In this document: positions 18,997 to 29,860 of the stretch, in pieces
Position numbering within the stretch: the stretch's first letter is position 1
Layout: the number at the start of each line of letters is the position of its first letter
Assembly: GCF_037042905.1 (NCBI RefSeq)
Contig: NC_087250.1
Location: forward strand, 496,001-560,000
DNA length: 64,000 nt
Source of the DNA: Lytechinus pictus
Lineage: Eukaryota; Echinodermata; Echinoidea; Temnopleuroida; Toxopneustidae
Reading direction: 5' to 3'
Notes under the pieces: model-generated
What the model was told of the DNA's origin: nothing
Database searches by the model: none
Seen by the model: the letters and a program-made list of their open reading frames with translations, nothing else
Translations under genes and position numbers: made by a program

Positions 18997-21723
18997 TTAT
19001 ATTGGAATAACACTGTTGATAACCTTGTTTGCCCTCATTTCTTTTTTAAACTGAGCCCAAAACAACTCTTGACCATCTTCATCTTCTGTGACTAACAAAT
19101 AAGGTTTGTTCCTACTTAGCAAGAGTCTTACAAGATATGGTAAACTTGCTTCCTGGATGTCTTCCATGAATATCAAGATGATCTTGTCTAACTTGGTGTC
19201 GTTCACATGCTCAACGGCCATCCGTAGCTTGGTCATGAACCAAGCATCATCCACTGACTCGTTACTTATCAACAATGCTGTCTTGAAGCTGTTATCAAGA
19301 TTATGATATAAGGCGTTGAGATAGTACATCCCTGGATGAAGGGCTTCATCTCCAAAGGCTACTTTCTGCAGATGAGGCATCCTTTCTTCAAGTGCAGGTC
19401 TCAAGATTTCATTAACCCACTGGGTATGATTATCATGGAACATGATGTTAAGCTGCAATTCATAGTCATCTGGATCAGCATCGTCTGTGATTTCATCATA
19501 GCCAATGACGGCTAGTTTTAGAAGAAACATCTTGTGGTTGAACCACCAGCGCTTGTAATACACCACGAGACAAAGAAAGGCGACTACTACAAGGACAATA
19601 CTGACGCCAGAAACTAGGATGGTGTTGATGTCGCAGTATTCTTCTGGATGAAATGACCAAACTGGCTTGTTATGAAGCCCACTGAATGAATTACTAGAAC
19701 AGAGAATTTCTTCCTCATGTTCCAAAGACACATTGGTGGTACGAAGCCAATTCATAAACCAAGACAGCTGACAGTTACAGGTGAATGGATTTCCTGAAAT
19801 TACTAGACTGATCAAAGAGGGCGGCATAGTCATATCGGCTGTGATTGTAAATATCTGATTGTTATGTAGGTAGAGTCGTTTTAGATTTCTTGTGCCTTTG
19901 AACAAGTCCTTATCTATTGATCTTATCCTGTTGTATTGGAGAAGCAGATCATGCAGATGGTGCAAATTCTGGAATGCATGTTTAGAAATATTCACAATTT
20001 TATTGGAATTTAGCCTGAGCTCTTCCAGTCCAGTCAAATTCTTGAGAACCAGTGATGTGATTGTAGCCAATGAACAAAAAGTTAGGTCAAGTAACTTCAT
20101 CTGCTGTAGAGGAGAAAACATCCAGGACACGTTGGGCAAAGTCACCAAGAGGTTATTCCCGCTCAATCTGAGAGTGTGGAGTGATATCAACCCATCGAAT
20201 AACGATTCTTTCGTTTCCTTGTTCACCAAATCATGATATTCAATATTTGAGTGAGACACATTTAAAATTTTCAATGCAGGTGTGTGTGTAAACTGATGCA
20301 TGGAAGCAAACTTTACCCCATAAGAAATGTAAGAACAGTCCAAGAAGACAAGATTCCTCATCTCTGCAAGAGTTTCATCCAGAAAAAACCCGCCAATATC
20401 CTCCATTGTAAGAGTAGTGAGAGCTGTCATCTCTCTAAAAGTGTCATTGGCAATGTTGTTCAGTTGGCTATTCCCTTCCAGTCTCAAAATCTTCAAGCGA
20501 GACAGGCCCGTAAACATGAGTCTCACAATAGAATATAGATTATTAAATGACAAGTTAAGTATCTGCAAATGTGTGGTGTTCCAGGAACTATGTTCTATTT
20601 CATTAATGTTGCTTCTGAATAGATCCACTTTTCTGAGTGATGTGCAACCTGCAAACCATGCAGGATCTAGGGTGTACAAGCTATTTCTTGCCAAGCCGAT
20701 ATATTTCAAATTTCCAAGACAAGTGAAAGCCCCATGCAGAAGACCTTTGATCTTGTTTTGAGTCAAATGCAATACTTCCAGCATTCTCATTCCACAGAAA
20801 GATTTGTTTGACATATCATATATTCTGTTTGTACTAAGAGCAAGGAACTCCAGGTACTTGAATCCCAAGAAGGCAAAATCAGGGATCTTTTCAATGTTGT
20901 TATATCTCAAATTTAATATTTTAGTTTTGGGAAACTGTTCACTTGAAACATTAGTAGAATCATTCAAAGGAATGATGGAAACAATCTGTGATCTTTGGAC
21001 TGATAATCTTGTATTCTTGATTCCTAAGAAGGAAGAAACCTGAAATTTTCCAAGGTTTATATGACTCGCGTCAAGTTTTTCGATCCAAGAGAACCGTGAA
21101 AACACTCTCTTTGGGAAATGCGTCAACTCGTTGTCCCCCAAGTTGAATTGATAAATGGAGCAGTTACTGAAAGATTCGAAGTTTGTTTCTTCTATTGATG
21201 TCAATCCGTTGTGTGAGAAGTCAATCAAGGTTATATTTCTCAACTTGGACAATCCTGTCCTCCCTGTCCAAGATGTATCATCACAAAGACCGTTCAGATG
21301 TGGAATTTTCCAGAAATTGTTGTGAGAAAGAATCAAAGTTAAAATGCCTGGACTGTTCACAAACAGATTTTCAGAGACATTTCTTAAAGCATTGTTGTTC
21401 AAAATGATCTTCTCAAGTCTGCTGAGTTTTGTAAAAGTGCCGCTGTCGACGACATGGATGAAATTGTGAGAGATATTCAGAATCCGAAGGAGGATGTACC
21501 CTTCCAAGGACTCATTGTGAAGAATTGTTAGGTTGTTATATGACAGGTCCAGTACTTCTAAGGTGTTTGGTAGGGACCGAGGTACAGAGGTGAGGTTCAG
21601 ATGAGAGCATGTTGCTACAGTCTTTGTAATGGAAGCACACTTGGGGGTTCCTACGGCATTAACACCGACACAATTATTCCACAGAATAAAGCAAGCAAAC
21701 AAACATAAGGTACAAATATCCAT
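18997..21723 (-). CDS. Intronless Toll-like receptor
   Basis: A 908-residue single-pass membrane receptor. Residues 1-23 form a signal peptide. An LRR N-terminal cap has Cys 29 and Cys 39, and leucine-rich repeats of the LxxLxLxxN type run from about residue 55 to 640. The C-terminal cap (about 645-697) has the Cys-x-Cys...Cys...Cys pattern (CNC of NPFTCNC). A membrane span lies at about 701-723, and a TIR domain at about 753-908. TIR box 2 keeps HPG (Pro 797, Gly 798) but has GD where RD is usual; box 3 keeps FW (888-889); box 1 is divergent (YELQLNIMF). The start is the ATG at 21723: an in-frame TGA lies about 20 bases upstream and the TTG two codons earlier is not a plausible start. The frame is intact in one exon, as in the large sea urchin TLR families. 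Such receptors sense microbial ligands through the LRRs and signal through TIR adaptors; the ligand here is unknown. Confidence 0.95.
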   Translation of the reverse strand: MDICTLCLFACFILWNNCVGVNAVGTPKCASITKTVATCSHLNLTSVPRSLPNTLEVLDLSYNNLTILHNESLEGYILLRILNISHNFIHVVDSGTFTKLSRLEKIILNNNALRNVSENLFVNSPGILTLILSHNNFWKIPHLNGLCDDTSWTGRTGLSKLRNITLIDFSHNGLTSIEETNFESFSNCSIYQFNLGDNELTHFPKRVFSRFSWIEKLDASHINLGKFQVSSFLGIKNTRLSVQRSQIVSIIPLNDSTNVSSEQFPKTKILNLRYNNIEKIPDFAFLGFKYLEFLALSTNRIYDMSNKSFCGMRMLEVLHLTQNKIKGLLHGAFTCLGNLKYIGLARNSLYTLDPAWFAGCTSLRKVDLFRSNINEIEHSSWNTTHLQILNLSFNNLYSIVRLMFTGLSRLKILRLEGNSQLNNIANDTFREMTALTTLTMEDIGGFFLDETLAEMRNLVFLDCSYISYGVKFASMHQFTHTPALKILNVSHSNIEYHDLVNKETKESLFDGLISLHTLRLSGNNLLVTLPNVSWMFSPLQQMKLLDLTFCSLATITSLVLKNLTGLEELRLNSNKIVNISKHAFQNLHHLHDLLLQYNRIRSIDKDLFKGTRNLKRLYLHNNQIFTITADMTMPPSLISLVISGNPFTCNCQLSWFMNWLRTTNVSLEHEEEILCSSNSFSGLHNKPVWSFHPEEYCDINTILVSGVSIVLVVVAFLCLVVYYKRWWFNHKMFLLKLAVIGYDEITDDADPDDYELQLNIMFHDNHTQWVNEILRPALEERMPHLQKVAFGDEALHPGMYYLNALYHNLDNSFKTALLISNESVDDAWFMTKLRMAVEHVNDTKLDKIILIFMEDIQEASLPYLVRLLLSRNKPYLLVTEDEDGQELFWAQFKKEMRANKVINSVIPI

Positions 21724-21744
21724 CTTCAATGTTAACGAAATTCA

Positions 21745-22189
21745 TGAAAGTGTTCAGTGAAGTGGCATCAGTTCAAATACTGCTCTCAACTATAAAGAGG
21801 AATATCATTATTCTTGACAAGTGACAAATGTGCATGATGAAGAGGCTTCAGCAAAAACTACTTTTCATTGTGTTAAGCCCCACTTCATGAAAATTGCGTG
21901 ACGGAGTTACAAAAGATTTATCATTAACCATCATTCAGGTCTGTTTCAGTTTCAGAATTCACACTAGCAATGTTTATGATTATTTTATTGCAGTAAAGAT
22001 TAACTTGTTAGCCATTATGTCAATGATATAACCTACAAAAGTACTAAATCAAGATCTTTATTTACACATCCTGATGCAAAGAGTACCAACAAATTATCTT
22101 GTTTAATCGAGAGCTTTTAGTTTCAACTCCAAATATTTTCATCCCCTTCACAAGTATATTTTTTGTTATTATGCACCATCAAATTGTCT
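21745..22189. other. Upstream region of the TLR gene
   Basis: AT-rich. It should contain the receptor promoter, since transcription runs leftward from here. I see no canonical TATAAA on the minus strand and do not assign elements. Confidence 0.3.
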
Positions 22190-22610
22190 AAAGTTCACTA
22201 TACTTTCTAAAACTAGTTTACTGGAAACCGGTTTCGGGAAGATCGCTTTGCTAGCATTCCCATTTGATCAGCCGAAGGGGTTTTCAAAACCACTTCACGT
22301 AAAGTGGTCTTGTTGCTATAGTACGCTCTAAATAGGGTTGATATGTTACGTGCGAAATTCCAAACCGTAGTGTAGACATTCTACACAGTGTGCAGAGTAG
22401 CGCGCTCAAAATGTGCGAAGATCGCTTCCTGAAGAACGGTTATGTCCTCACTTACGCTAAAACCAGTTTAACGAGGCAAAGCGATCTTGGAAGCTTCAAC
22501 ATGAGGTGGTTTTCCGAACTGGTTTGGAAGATCGCTTCCAAGACCATTCTCATTAAATGTTAAACACGATTCCACTCAACTAGTTTTAGGGCAATAATGA
22601 GAACAGGGTC
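22190..22610. mobile_element. MITE, copy 1 of a tandem pair
   Basis: About 420 bases with CTAGTTTACTGGAAACCGG near the left end and TAATGAGAACAGGGTC at the right end. The interior words AAGATCGCTTTGCTAGC, AAAACCACTTCACG and GCGCGCTCAAAATGT recur in copy 2 and in the partial copy at 58803-59045. The left terminus is degraded. Confidence 0.75.
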
Positions 22611-22613
22611 TTA

Positions 22614-23033
22614 GACACCATTCTCATTATACTTTCTAAAACTAGTTTACTGGACACCGGTTCAGGAAAATAGTTTGGAAGATCGCTTTGCTAGCGTTCC
22701 CATTTGATCAGCGGAAAGTGGTTTTCAAAACCACTTCACGTAAAGTGGTCTTGTTGATATAGGAACGCTCTCAATGGGGTGACATGTTACGCGCGAAATT
22801 CCAAACTGCAGCGTAGACATTCTACACACAGTGTTTGGAGTACCGCGCTCAAAATGTCTGAAGATCGCTTCCCGAAGAACGGATGTTCCTCACGCTAAAA
22901 ACAGTTTAACGAGGCAAAGCGATCTTGAAAGCTTCATCATGAGGTGGTTTTCTGAACTAGTTTGGAAGATCACTTCCAAGACCGCTCTCATTACATGTTA
23001 AACTAGTTTTAGGACGGTAGTGAGAACGGGGTC
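22614..23033. mobile_element. MITE, copy 2 of a tandem pair
   Basis: Begins GACACCATTCTCATTA and ends TAGTGAGAACGGGGTC, inverted termini of about 16 bases. It is separated from copy 1 by TTA and followed by TTA, so a 3-bp TTA target repeat is possible. Internal inverted motifs (AAGATCGCTTCC) recur. Confidence 0.75.
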
Positions 23034-23309
23034 TTATGTATACTGGGAATTCACCATCAGTAAAGTACATAATCAGGGCATGACACGGAACTTAACTTGC
23101 CAACAGGCTCATGGCAAGTAAAACAACACATGGATAAGTACTTCTCATAAATATCAAAATGATTCATCTCGTATCACAGCAACTATATGAGCACTTGCAG
23201 TGCAATAGAATATATATATATCATTGTATTTTATAATACCATGATTCGTGTTTGGTGTTGTGGGTATTATTATAATTATCTTTTTTATCATAACTATTAT
23301 TACTTTATT

Positions 23310-23605
23310 ATCATTCGCTGATGTGGTTTACGGTACACCATGTGAAGTGTTGTAGAAACAGTGGATAGGAGAAGAGAAGAAATTGATAGGCGAGAAAGTG
23401 GAGATTTGAGAGTAGAGTATTCTTTCTTGAAAGTAGTCCTGAAAAGGACTGTAAACCAGGAAAGATTGATGAGTTGAGAACAGCTTGAGTAGTAGAGCTA
23501 GTGAGGAGATGCTGGCTTGAGTCGGCGAGTAGAGATGATGAGTAGTAGAGAGACTCGACGTTTCGGGCAGGTTGACTGTCCGTCTTCAGGAGTCAACATC
23601 TTTAT
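23310..23605 (-). mobile_element. Penelope-like terminal fragment with hammerhead-like motif
   Basis: Shares TTTACGGTA-CACCATG, TAGTCCTGAAAAGGACTGT and ATTCTTTCTTGAA with the Penelope-like insertion at 29420-29860. On the minus strand 23589-23561 reads CTGAAGA, one base, a stem GGACAG/CTGCCC with one mismatch, then GAAA. This is a probable terminal repeat remnant without coding sequence. Confidence 0.5.
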
Positions 23606-24982
23606 TATCATTGTTTATTTATCATTATTATTATCATTATTATTAGTATCATAATTATCTCAACCAGGTGAGCACTGAGATCAGCTCAATCTATTGATAA
23701 TCTAGCATCTTATAATCTGTCTGAGTATTAGGCCACCTTAAATGCATGAATATATATGCAAAAGTCAGTATTAGTGCCAAAAAAAAATGAGACTGCAAGT
23801 GCAAGTACACGATCCTTTTTTGTTTGATCTCACCAACAGAGGGCGCTTGTAAAATTAGTAATTGCATCAATATCAAGTGTATAGATAATTACTCGTAATT
23901 CATTAAAACATTGCTGCAACAGAAACTGATTAAAAAGGGAAGTTCACCCTGGCGAAAAGTTTGTTGTAAAAATAGCAGAAACTGGTGAAGGTTTGAGGAA
24001 ATCCCTTGAATATTAATCAAGAAAGTTATCAGAATTTCAAGTTTTTGATATGAGACATCATAAATGAGCAGCTGTCCCAAAATGCATAAATATCACTTTT
24101 CGTTGGTTCATGATTACTGATTTTTTTAATTTTCTCTTTAGGAGCACAAAAGTGAAATGATTTTTGTATAAAGATATACTGAAGGTAACTGTACAATAAT
24201 AAAACATATTCTTTTTTTGGAGAAAATAAAATTTCATTGATTTTTTATTATACGGTATCGGTATGTAGGAAAGCTGCTTAAAAATGATGTCACAAATCAA
24301 ATAATACAAATTATAATAACTTTTTTATTCTTTGATGGATTTTCCTCAAACCTTCGCCAATATTTTAAATCATTTTTTCTGCTAATTTTCCCATAAATCT
24401 TTTGTCAAAAAGAACTTCCCCTTTAAGTCTAGTATAATGCTAGTTAAACTTTAAGAATATACATTTAAATAAAAAATCATATTCACGATTGATACCAAAA
24501 CAAACAACACAGTATTTACATTAAAACTTAAAAAAATAGTCTCGGGATTAAAACAAATCAATGTGAGAGACCATCTACTCATGATTTCTGACTAGTACTC
24601 TATGGTGATTTACATGTAGTGGTGCATGAAATATAGTGAAATTCATGTTCACTTTATATTAATGAGCACCAATATCGTGCACATGTGCAGTAGGACAATT
24701 GGAACTATCAAAGCTTGAAAGACTGCTTCAGACCACACTGAGCATGTTCATTACTTCAAGAATTAATCCCAAAGGTTCGGCTGATTAAGCAGCCAGAAAT
24801 TACTTATAAACATAATTTGGGAATATTGAGGCTTGAACCAAGTCATTTGTACATACAGTGTACAAATGGGTGAACCTTCTTCCAGACTACTCATTGCCAC
24901 AGAAGTCTAGATCTATTGAACAGAAAAGTAATGAATACAGAATTCACAATTAAAATTATCAGATTCTTTTAAACAAGTGGAA
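23606..24982. other. No gene recognised
   Basis: Begins with an ATT-rich microsatellite (to about 23660) and continues as AT-rich DNA. Short open frames on both strands show no recognisable coding character. Confidence 0.4.
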
Positions 24983-26073
24983 TGCTTCTGGCGGTCTCAT
25001 CTGCATCACGCGATTCAATATAGCAGCAGTGCTGACTTTGAAAACTACTATAACTCGCACAAGATGTTCAGTGATACTTGGTTACTCGTATGTCCACGTT
25101 TTATGAACTAGACCAATACACTTACAGAGATATGATGGTAATTCAAGAAATACCCCCAACATGGCCAAAGATCATTGACCTTACATGACCTTTGACCTTG
25201 ATCATGTGACCTGAAACTCGCACGGGATGTTCAGTGGTACTTGATTACTCTTATGTCAAAGTTTCATGAGTCAGATCCATAAACTTTCAAAGTTATGATG
25301 GTAATTCAACAGATACCCCCATTATGGCCAAAGTTCATTGACCTTTGACCTTGGTCATGTGACCTGAAATGCGCACAGGATGTTCAGTGATACTTGATTA
25401 CTCTAATGTCCAAGTTTTATGAACTAGACCAATATACTTTCAAAGTTATGATGGTAATTCAACAGATACCCCCAATTTGGCCAAAGTTCATTGACCTTAA
25501 ACGACCTTTGACCTTAATCATGTGACCTGAAACTTGCACAGGATGTTCAGTGATACTTGATTACTATTATGTCTAAGTTTCATGAATCAGATCCATAAAC
25601 TTTCAAAGTTATGATGGTACTTCAACAGATACCCCCAATTCGGCCAAAGTTCATTGACCCTAAATGACCGTTGACTTGGGCATGTGACGTGAAACTCATG
25701 CAGAATGTTCAGTGATACATGACTAACCTTTATGTACAATTTTCATGGACTAGGTCCATATATTTTCTAAGTTATGATGACATTTCAAAAACTTAACCTT
25801 AGGTTAAGATTTTGATGTTGATTCCCCCAATATGGTTTAAGTTCATTGACCCTAAATGACCTTTGACCTTGGTCATGTGACATAAAACTCAGGCAGGATG
25901 TTCAGTAATACTTGATTACCCTTATGATTAAGTTTCATGAACTAAGTCCATATACTGTCTAAGTTATGCTGTCATTTCAAAAACTTAACCTTCGGTTAAG
26001 ATTTGGTGTTGACGCCGCCGCCGTCGGAAAAGCGGCGCCTATCGTCTCACTCTGCTATGCAGATGAGACAAAA
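24983..26073. mobile_element. Element with tandem TGACCTTTGACCT units
   Basis: Approximate inverted termini GTCTCATCTGCAT (about 24995) and ATGCAGATGAGAC (about 26055). Between them about six units of 150-160 bases repeat, each with AGGATGTTCAGTGATACTTG, AAGTTTCATGAA and ACAGATACCCCC words followed by TGACCTTTGACCTTGGTCATG. A truncated relative lies at 17380-17645. Non-coding. Confidence 0.7.
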
Positions 26074-26823
26074 ATGATTTATATTGGCATTATAGACCAT
26101 TATTTCACCATTTAAAGCCTGGAACAGAGAAATGAAATATGTATTAGGTACAATCGGCCGTCCGATGCACAGGAGGAGTGAAACTAGAGTACTCACTTTT
26201 TGTCAATTGAATTAAAAAAGTTAAGATAAAACATATTAGTCAGTTTCGCTATGTTATATCGCCGGATTTTTTGGGGGAAATTGAAAATTATACATTTTTG
26301 GAAAGGCTATTGTATAAGGATTCAGAATAACAATGTTTCCATTTGCACCGTGACCTATATGGACGCCATCTTGGATTTTTCAAACAGGCCGCCAAAAAAC
26401 AGGGTTTTCGACAATATCTCGGCTTCTGAGTAACCTACAATCATGATTTTGACACCGGAACCACCTTTTATGAGGTAAACGAATCTATTTGTATCAAAAT
26501 CAACTACTTTATTCAAACAGGAAAATAATTTTTTACGATATTTTCTGTCTATTTCTACGTATTACCAAATTATAATTCACATTAAAGTCCAAATTAGGTA
26601 TTCCAAAATAAGCGACCTCAGCATACTTTGCAGTAAGGGAAATGTTTAAACCAGTGTGTCATCATGCTTTACTAATCATTTATCATGTGTCTCAGGTCAC
26701 ATTATTAGGTCATAGGTCACTTAGGGAGCATATCCATATTGAATTAGCAGCGTGCACCCCGCGAGCGTACGCCTGCACACTCTAAAACGGGATAATAGCG
26801 TCAGCCAGCGCAATCTCGACAAA
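26074..26823. other. No gene recognised
   Basis: AT-rich with a short GC-rich island near 26750-26815. No open frame or RNA structure can be supported. Confidence 0.4.
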
Positions 26824-28068
26824 ACCATGCTTAAAACAGTGGATAGGAACACTGACTGTTATCAAGTGGTTGCAAAATTATCTTCTCTAGTCAGAAGGAT
26901 TCAGTATAAAACTGACCTTTGATTTTTGTAAAATAATTTACATTTTCTGAAAATTCAAGGCACAGTCTGTCGAATTTGTGATCCAATGGAGCCAAAACTC
27001 TAAAGATAGTGAGAATTGATTCTCATCAGTGAGTGGTTTCTTTTACCCGAGCCAATACTATTGAAGGAAAAAACTCATCCCAATTTCTGAACATTTAAAT
27101 TGAGTTACTTCATGTGTAAATGCAAATCTGTCATTAGTCACATTGATCATCAGATTATATTTTAAAAACAAAGGCAAATATTTTCTCCAAGTTTGTAATC
27201 TCACATTCCTTGTATCCTTTAGATACATAAATATAGATTCATCATCAATCCATAATACTACATGTATGCTACAGAGAGATAAGAATGGCAAACTCTCAAC
27301 TCCCATACATATAAAAGGGATAGTGGTAAACATCTCAAATTAACAGTGTAGGTTTCAAATGATTTGCACAGTCTCTACAAATCCATGCTAAAAAACAGTG
27401 GATAGGAACACTGACTGTTGTCAAGTTGTTGCAAAATTATCTTCTCCTATCGGAAGAATTCAGTATAAAACTGACCTATAGAGCCAATTTTCTAAAGATA
27501 GTGAGAGTTGATTCTCTTCAGTAAGTAATTTCTTATACTTCAGTCAATACAAATAAATGGAAACTAATCACAGTTTCTGAATATGGAAATCAAGACACTT
27601 CCTGTGTAAAAATAAAGATGCAAATTCATCCTGATTCAAATTTATTACCAGATTATATTCCAGTAACAAAGGCAAAGATTCTCTTCTAGTATGTAAACTT
27701 ACATTCCTTTTGTCATTTTTTATACATGAATGTAAATTCATCATCAGTCCTAAGCTAGAGATAAGAATGGCAAACTTACAACTCCCATACATAAGGGAGG
27801 ATGGAAAAAATCTCAAATAAACAATGTAGGTGTCAAATGATTTGCACAATCTCTACATATCCATACTCAAAACAGTGGATAGGAACATTGACTGTTACCA
27901 TATCACTAAGCTAGAGAAAAATAAGAATGGCAAACTAAACAACTCCCAAACATAAGGGCGAATGGAAAAAATCTCAAATAAACAATGCAGGTGTCAAATG
28001 ATTTGCACAATCTCTACAAAACCATGCTCAGAACAGTGAACTGGAACACAGACTGTTACCAAGTTATT

Positions 28069-29165
28069 GCAAATAATGATAATAATAATAGTGATATCTT
28101 ATTGAGCGCGCACACCGTCCAGAGACGCTCATGGCGCTAGCGCAGCAACAGTTCCTTTAGATACAAATATTTTATACACGTACATTACAAACAGCTACTT
28201 AGATATAAACAGAAATCTTAAATCACTACAAGTACCATCCTGCATCACCATCTCTGAAATTCCCAGCTACATCCTGGTGGGGCCTGGTGCCCTTCTGCTT
28301 GCTGCCCCGTTCAACGACAATTTAAGGGGCAAGCCCGGTCAGCTCAGTACTCACAGGAGCTCTAGCAAATAAGGGCACCAGCCCCCATAGGAAGCCAGTC
28401 AGGCCAGCGTGTGATGACAGAGAGTGTACCTTAAATGCATACAAAACAAATATTATTTCTTTAAAAATGTACTTAATTATACAGTGTATATAGATTTGGT
28501 TGTGAAGGTATTAAAGGTTGAACAAATAGGTCTTAAGGTGTAGTTTAAATGTGTCATGTACTTTAATGGAGCGAAGTGACTGAGGAAGTTGATTCCACAA
28601 CTTGGCCGCAGCATGTGAGAAGGACCTATCCCCCAAGAATGTCGGGTACGAGGAATCAGAAGCAAATTGTCACTTCCAGATCTTAAAGTACGAGTTGGAT
28701 TATAGGGATGTAGCGTATCTTTAATATTTTGTGGCGACATCCCATGAATGGCTAGATGGACAAGTAGCATGAGCTTAAAATGAACTCTTTTGTTGACAGG
28801 CAGCCAGTGAAGAGAACGTAAAATTGGTGTGATTGAAGACATTCTAGGTGTGTAGGTAAGAAGTCTCGCACTGGAATTTTGAAGAGACTGTAATTTGTTT
28901 AGCTGGTGTTTGGGCAGTCCGAAGAGAACAGAATTACAAAAATCTAAACGTGATGAAATTAATGCATGCAGTAATTGTTCACATGCTTTGTCAGTCAAGA
29001 AACTACGTATAAATCCCAGGTTACGCAATTGATATCTCACTGACTTTGAAATACTAGATACCTGCTGATGAAAGGTCATGTTGCTATCAAATATAGCACC
29101 AAGGTTCCGTACTTTTGAGACAGGGAGAATGACTTTATCACCTACATGCAGAACCAACTGATTGT
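28069..29165 (-). mobile_element. 5'-truncated CR1/L2-type LINE
   Basis: Runs leftward from a TA-rich junction at about 29165 to a (TTA)n-type tail at about 28075-28095. The 3' UTR segment GATATCTTATTGAGCG...GACGCTCATGGCGCTAGC recurs at 60020-60105. It is inserted in the fourth unit of the 0.5-kb tandem repeat. Confidence 0.75.
28477..29157 (-). pseudogene. C-terminal part of a LINE reverse transcriptase
   Basis: A 226-codon frame covering the region downstream of the RT catalytic core: NLGAIFDSNMTFHQQV, SSRLDFCNSVLFGLP, LQSLQNSSARLL and ILRSLHWLPVNKRV, all typical of CR1/L2-type LINEs. The YADD motif lies upstream and is missing. Near residue 170 the frame changes: the expected SHAAPKLWNQLP-type sequence appears only in another frame, so the end is frameshifted. 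The ATG-like start is fortuitous. Confidence 0.8.
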
Positions 29166-29419
29166 GATTTATATATATATATATATATATATAAATATAT
29201 CTTCTCTAATCAGAAGAATTAAGTATAAACTGACCGTTGAATTTTTTCATAATAATTTACTTTTTGAAAATTAAAGGCACAGTTTGAGGAATTTGTGATC
29301 CTATAGAACCAAAATTCTGAAAATAGTGAGGAATGATCCTCATCAGTGAGTGGTTTCTTTGGCCTCAGCCATACTAATCAATGAACAGCTAATCTCAGTT
29401 TCTGAACATGAAAATTGAG

Positions 29420-29860
29420 TAAGATGATCTTTGAAGGTTTCCATGGTGGAGAGAATATTGAAAGGTTTACGGTAAACACCATGTATGTAGTCCTGAAAAG
29501 GACTGTTTGTTATTCTTTCTTGAATATATGTTAGCTCTGAAAAGAACTGTTATCGACGTTTCGACCAGCGTGTTCTGGTCGTCATCAGGAATGAAGATCC
29601 ACTTGAAAGACTAAGCTTATAACCAAGTTGGTTATGAGGATGTAATTAAGGTTGAGCCAATAGGAAAGCAGGAACGGAGAGGTAATTAAAGATGAACCAA
29701 TAGGAAAGCAGGAGGATAGTGATTGGTCAGTAGTTGATTGGAAACTAATTGGTGTTAATGTCGATAACAGTTCTTTTCAGAGCTAACATATATTCAAGAA
29801 AGAATAACAAACAGTCCTTTTCAGGACTACATACATGGTGTTTACCGTAAACCTTTCAAT
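29420..29860. mobile_element. Small Penelope-like insertion with inverted terminal repeats
   Basis: Bounded by a perfect 12-bp duplication ATGAAAATTGAG (29408-29419 and 29861-29872). Arms 29455-29557 and 29760-29862 are 103-bp inverted copies with no mismatch that I can find. The last bases of the right arm overlap the right duplication. The 202-bp loop has no open frame but contains two copies of CCAATAGGAAAGCAGGA. A hammerhead-like core lies at the inner edge of the left arm. Variable-length target duplications and terminal repeats in inverted orientation are known for Penelope-like elements. The assignment rests on that and on similarity in design to the coding remnants near 61-62 kb. Confidence 0.7.
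29559..29588 (-). ncRNA. Hammerhead-like ribozyme core
   Basis: On the minus strand: CTGATGA (29588-29582), one base C, a perfect 6-bp stem GACCAG/CTGGTC around a 6-base loop, then GAAA (29562-29559). This is the CUGANGA-stem II-GAAA half of a hammerhead core, with one extra base before the stem. Stems I and III and the cleavage site were not established. Confidence 0.45.

Noticed and set aside
20417..20761. Plus-strand frames across the TLR region
   Set aside because: They are antisense shadows of the leucine-rich repeats.
21724..21729. Upstream TTG as the TLR start
   Set aside because: Non-ATG starts are not expected here; ATG at 21723 follows an in-frame stop and begins a good signal peptide.
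21785..21800. TATA box for the TLR
   Set aside because: TATAAAG is on the plus strand while the gene is on the minus strand; the minus-strand reading CTTTATAG is not a convincing TATA box.
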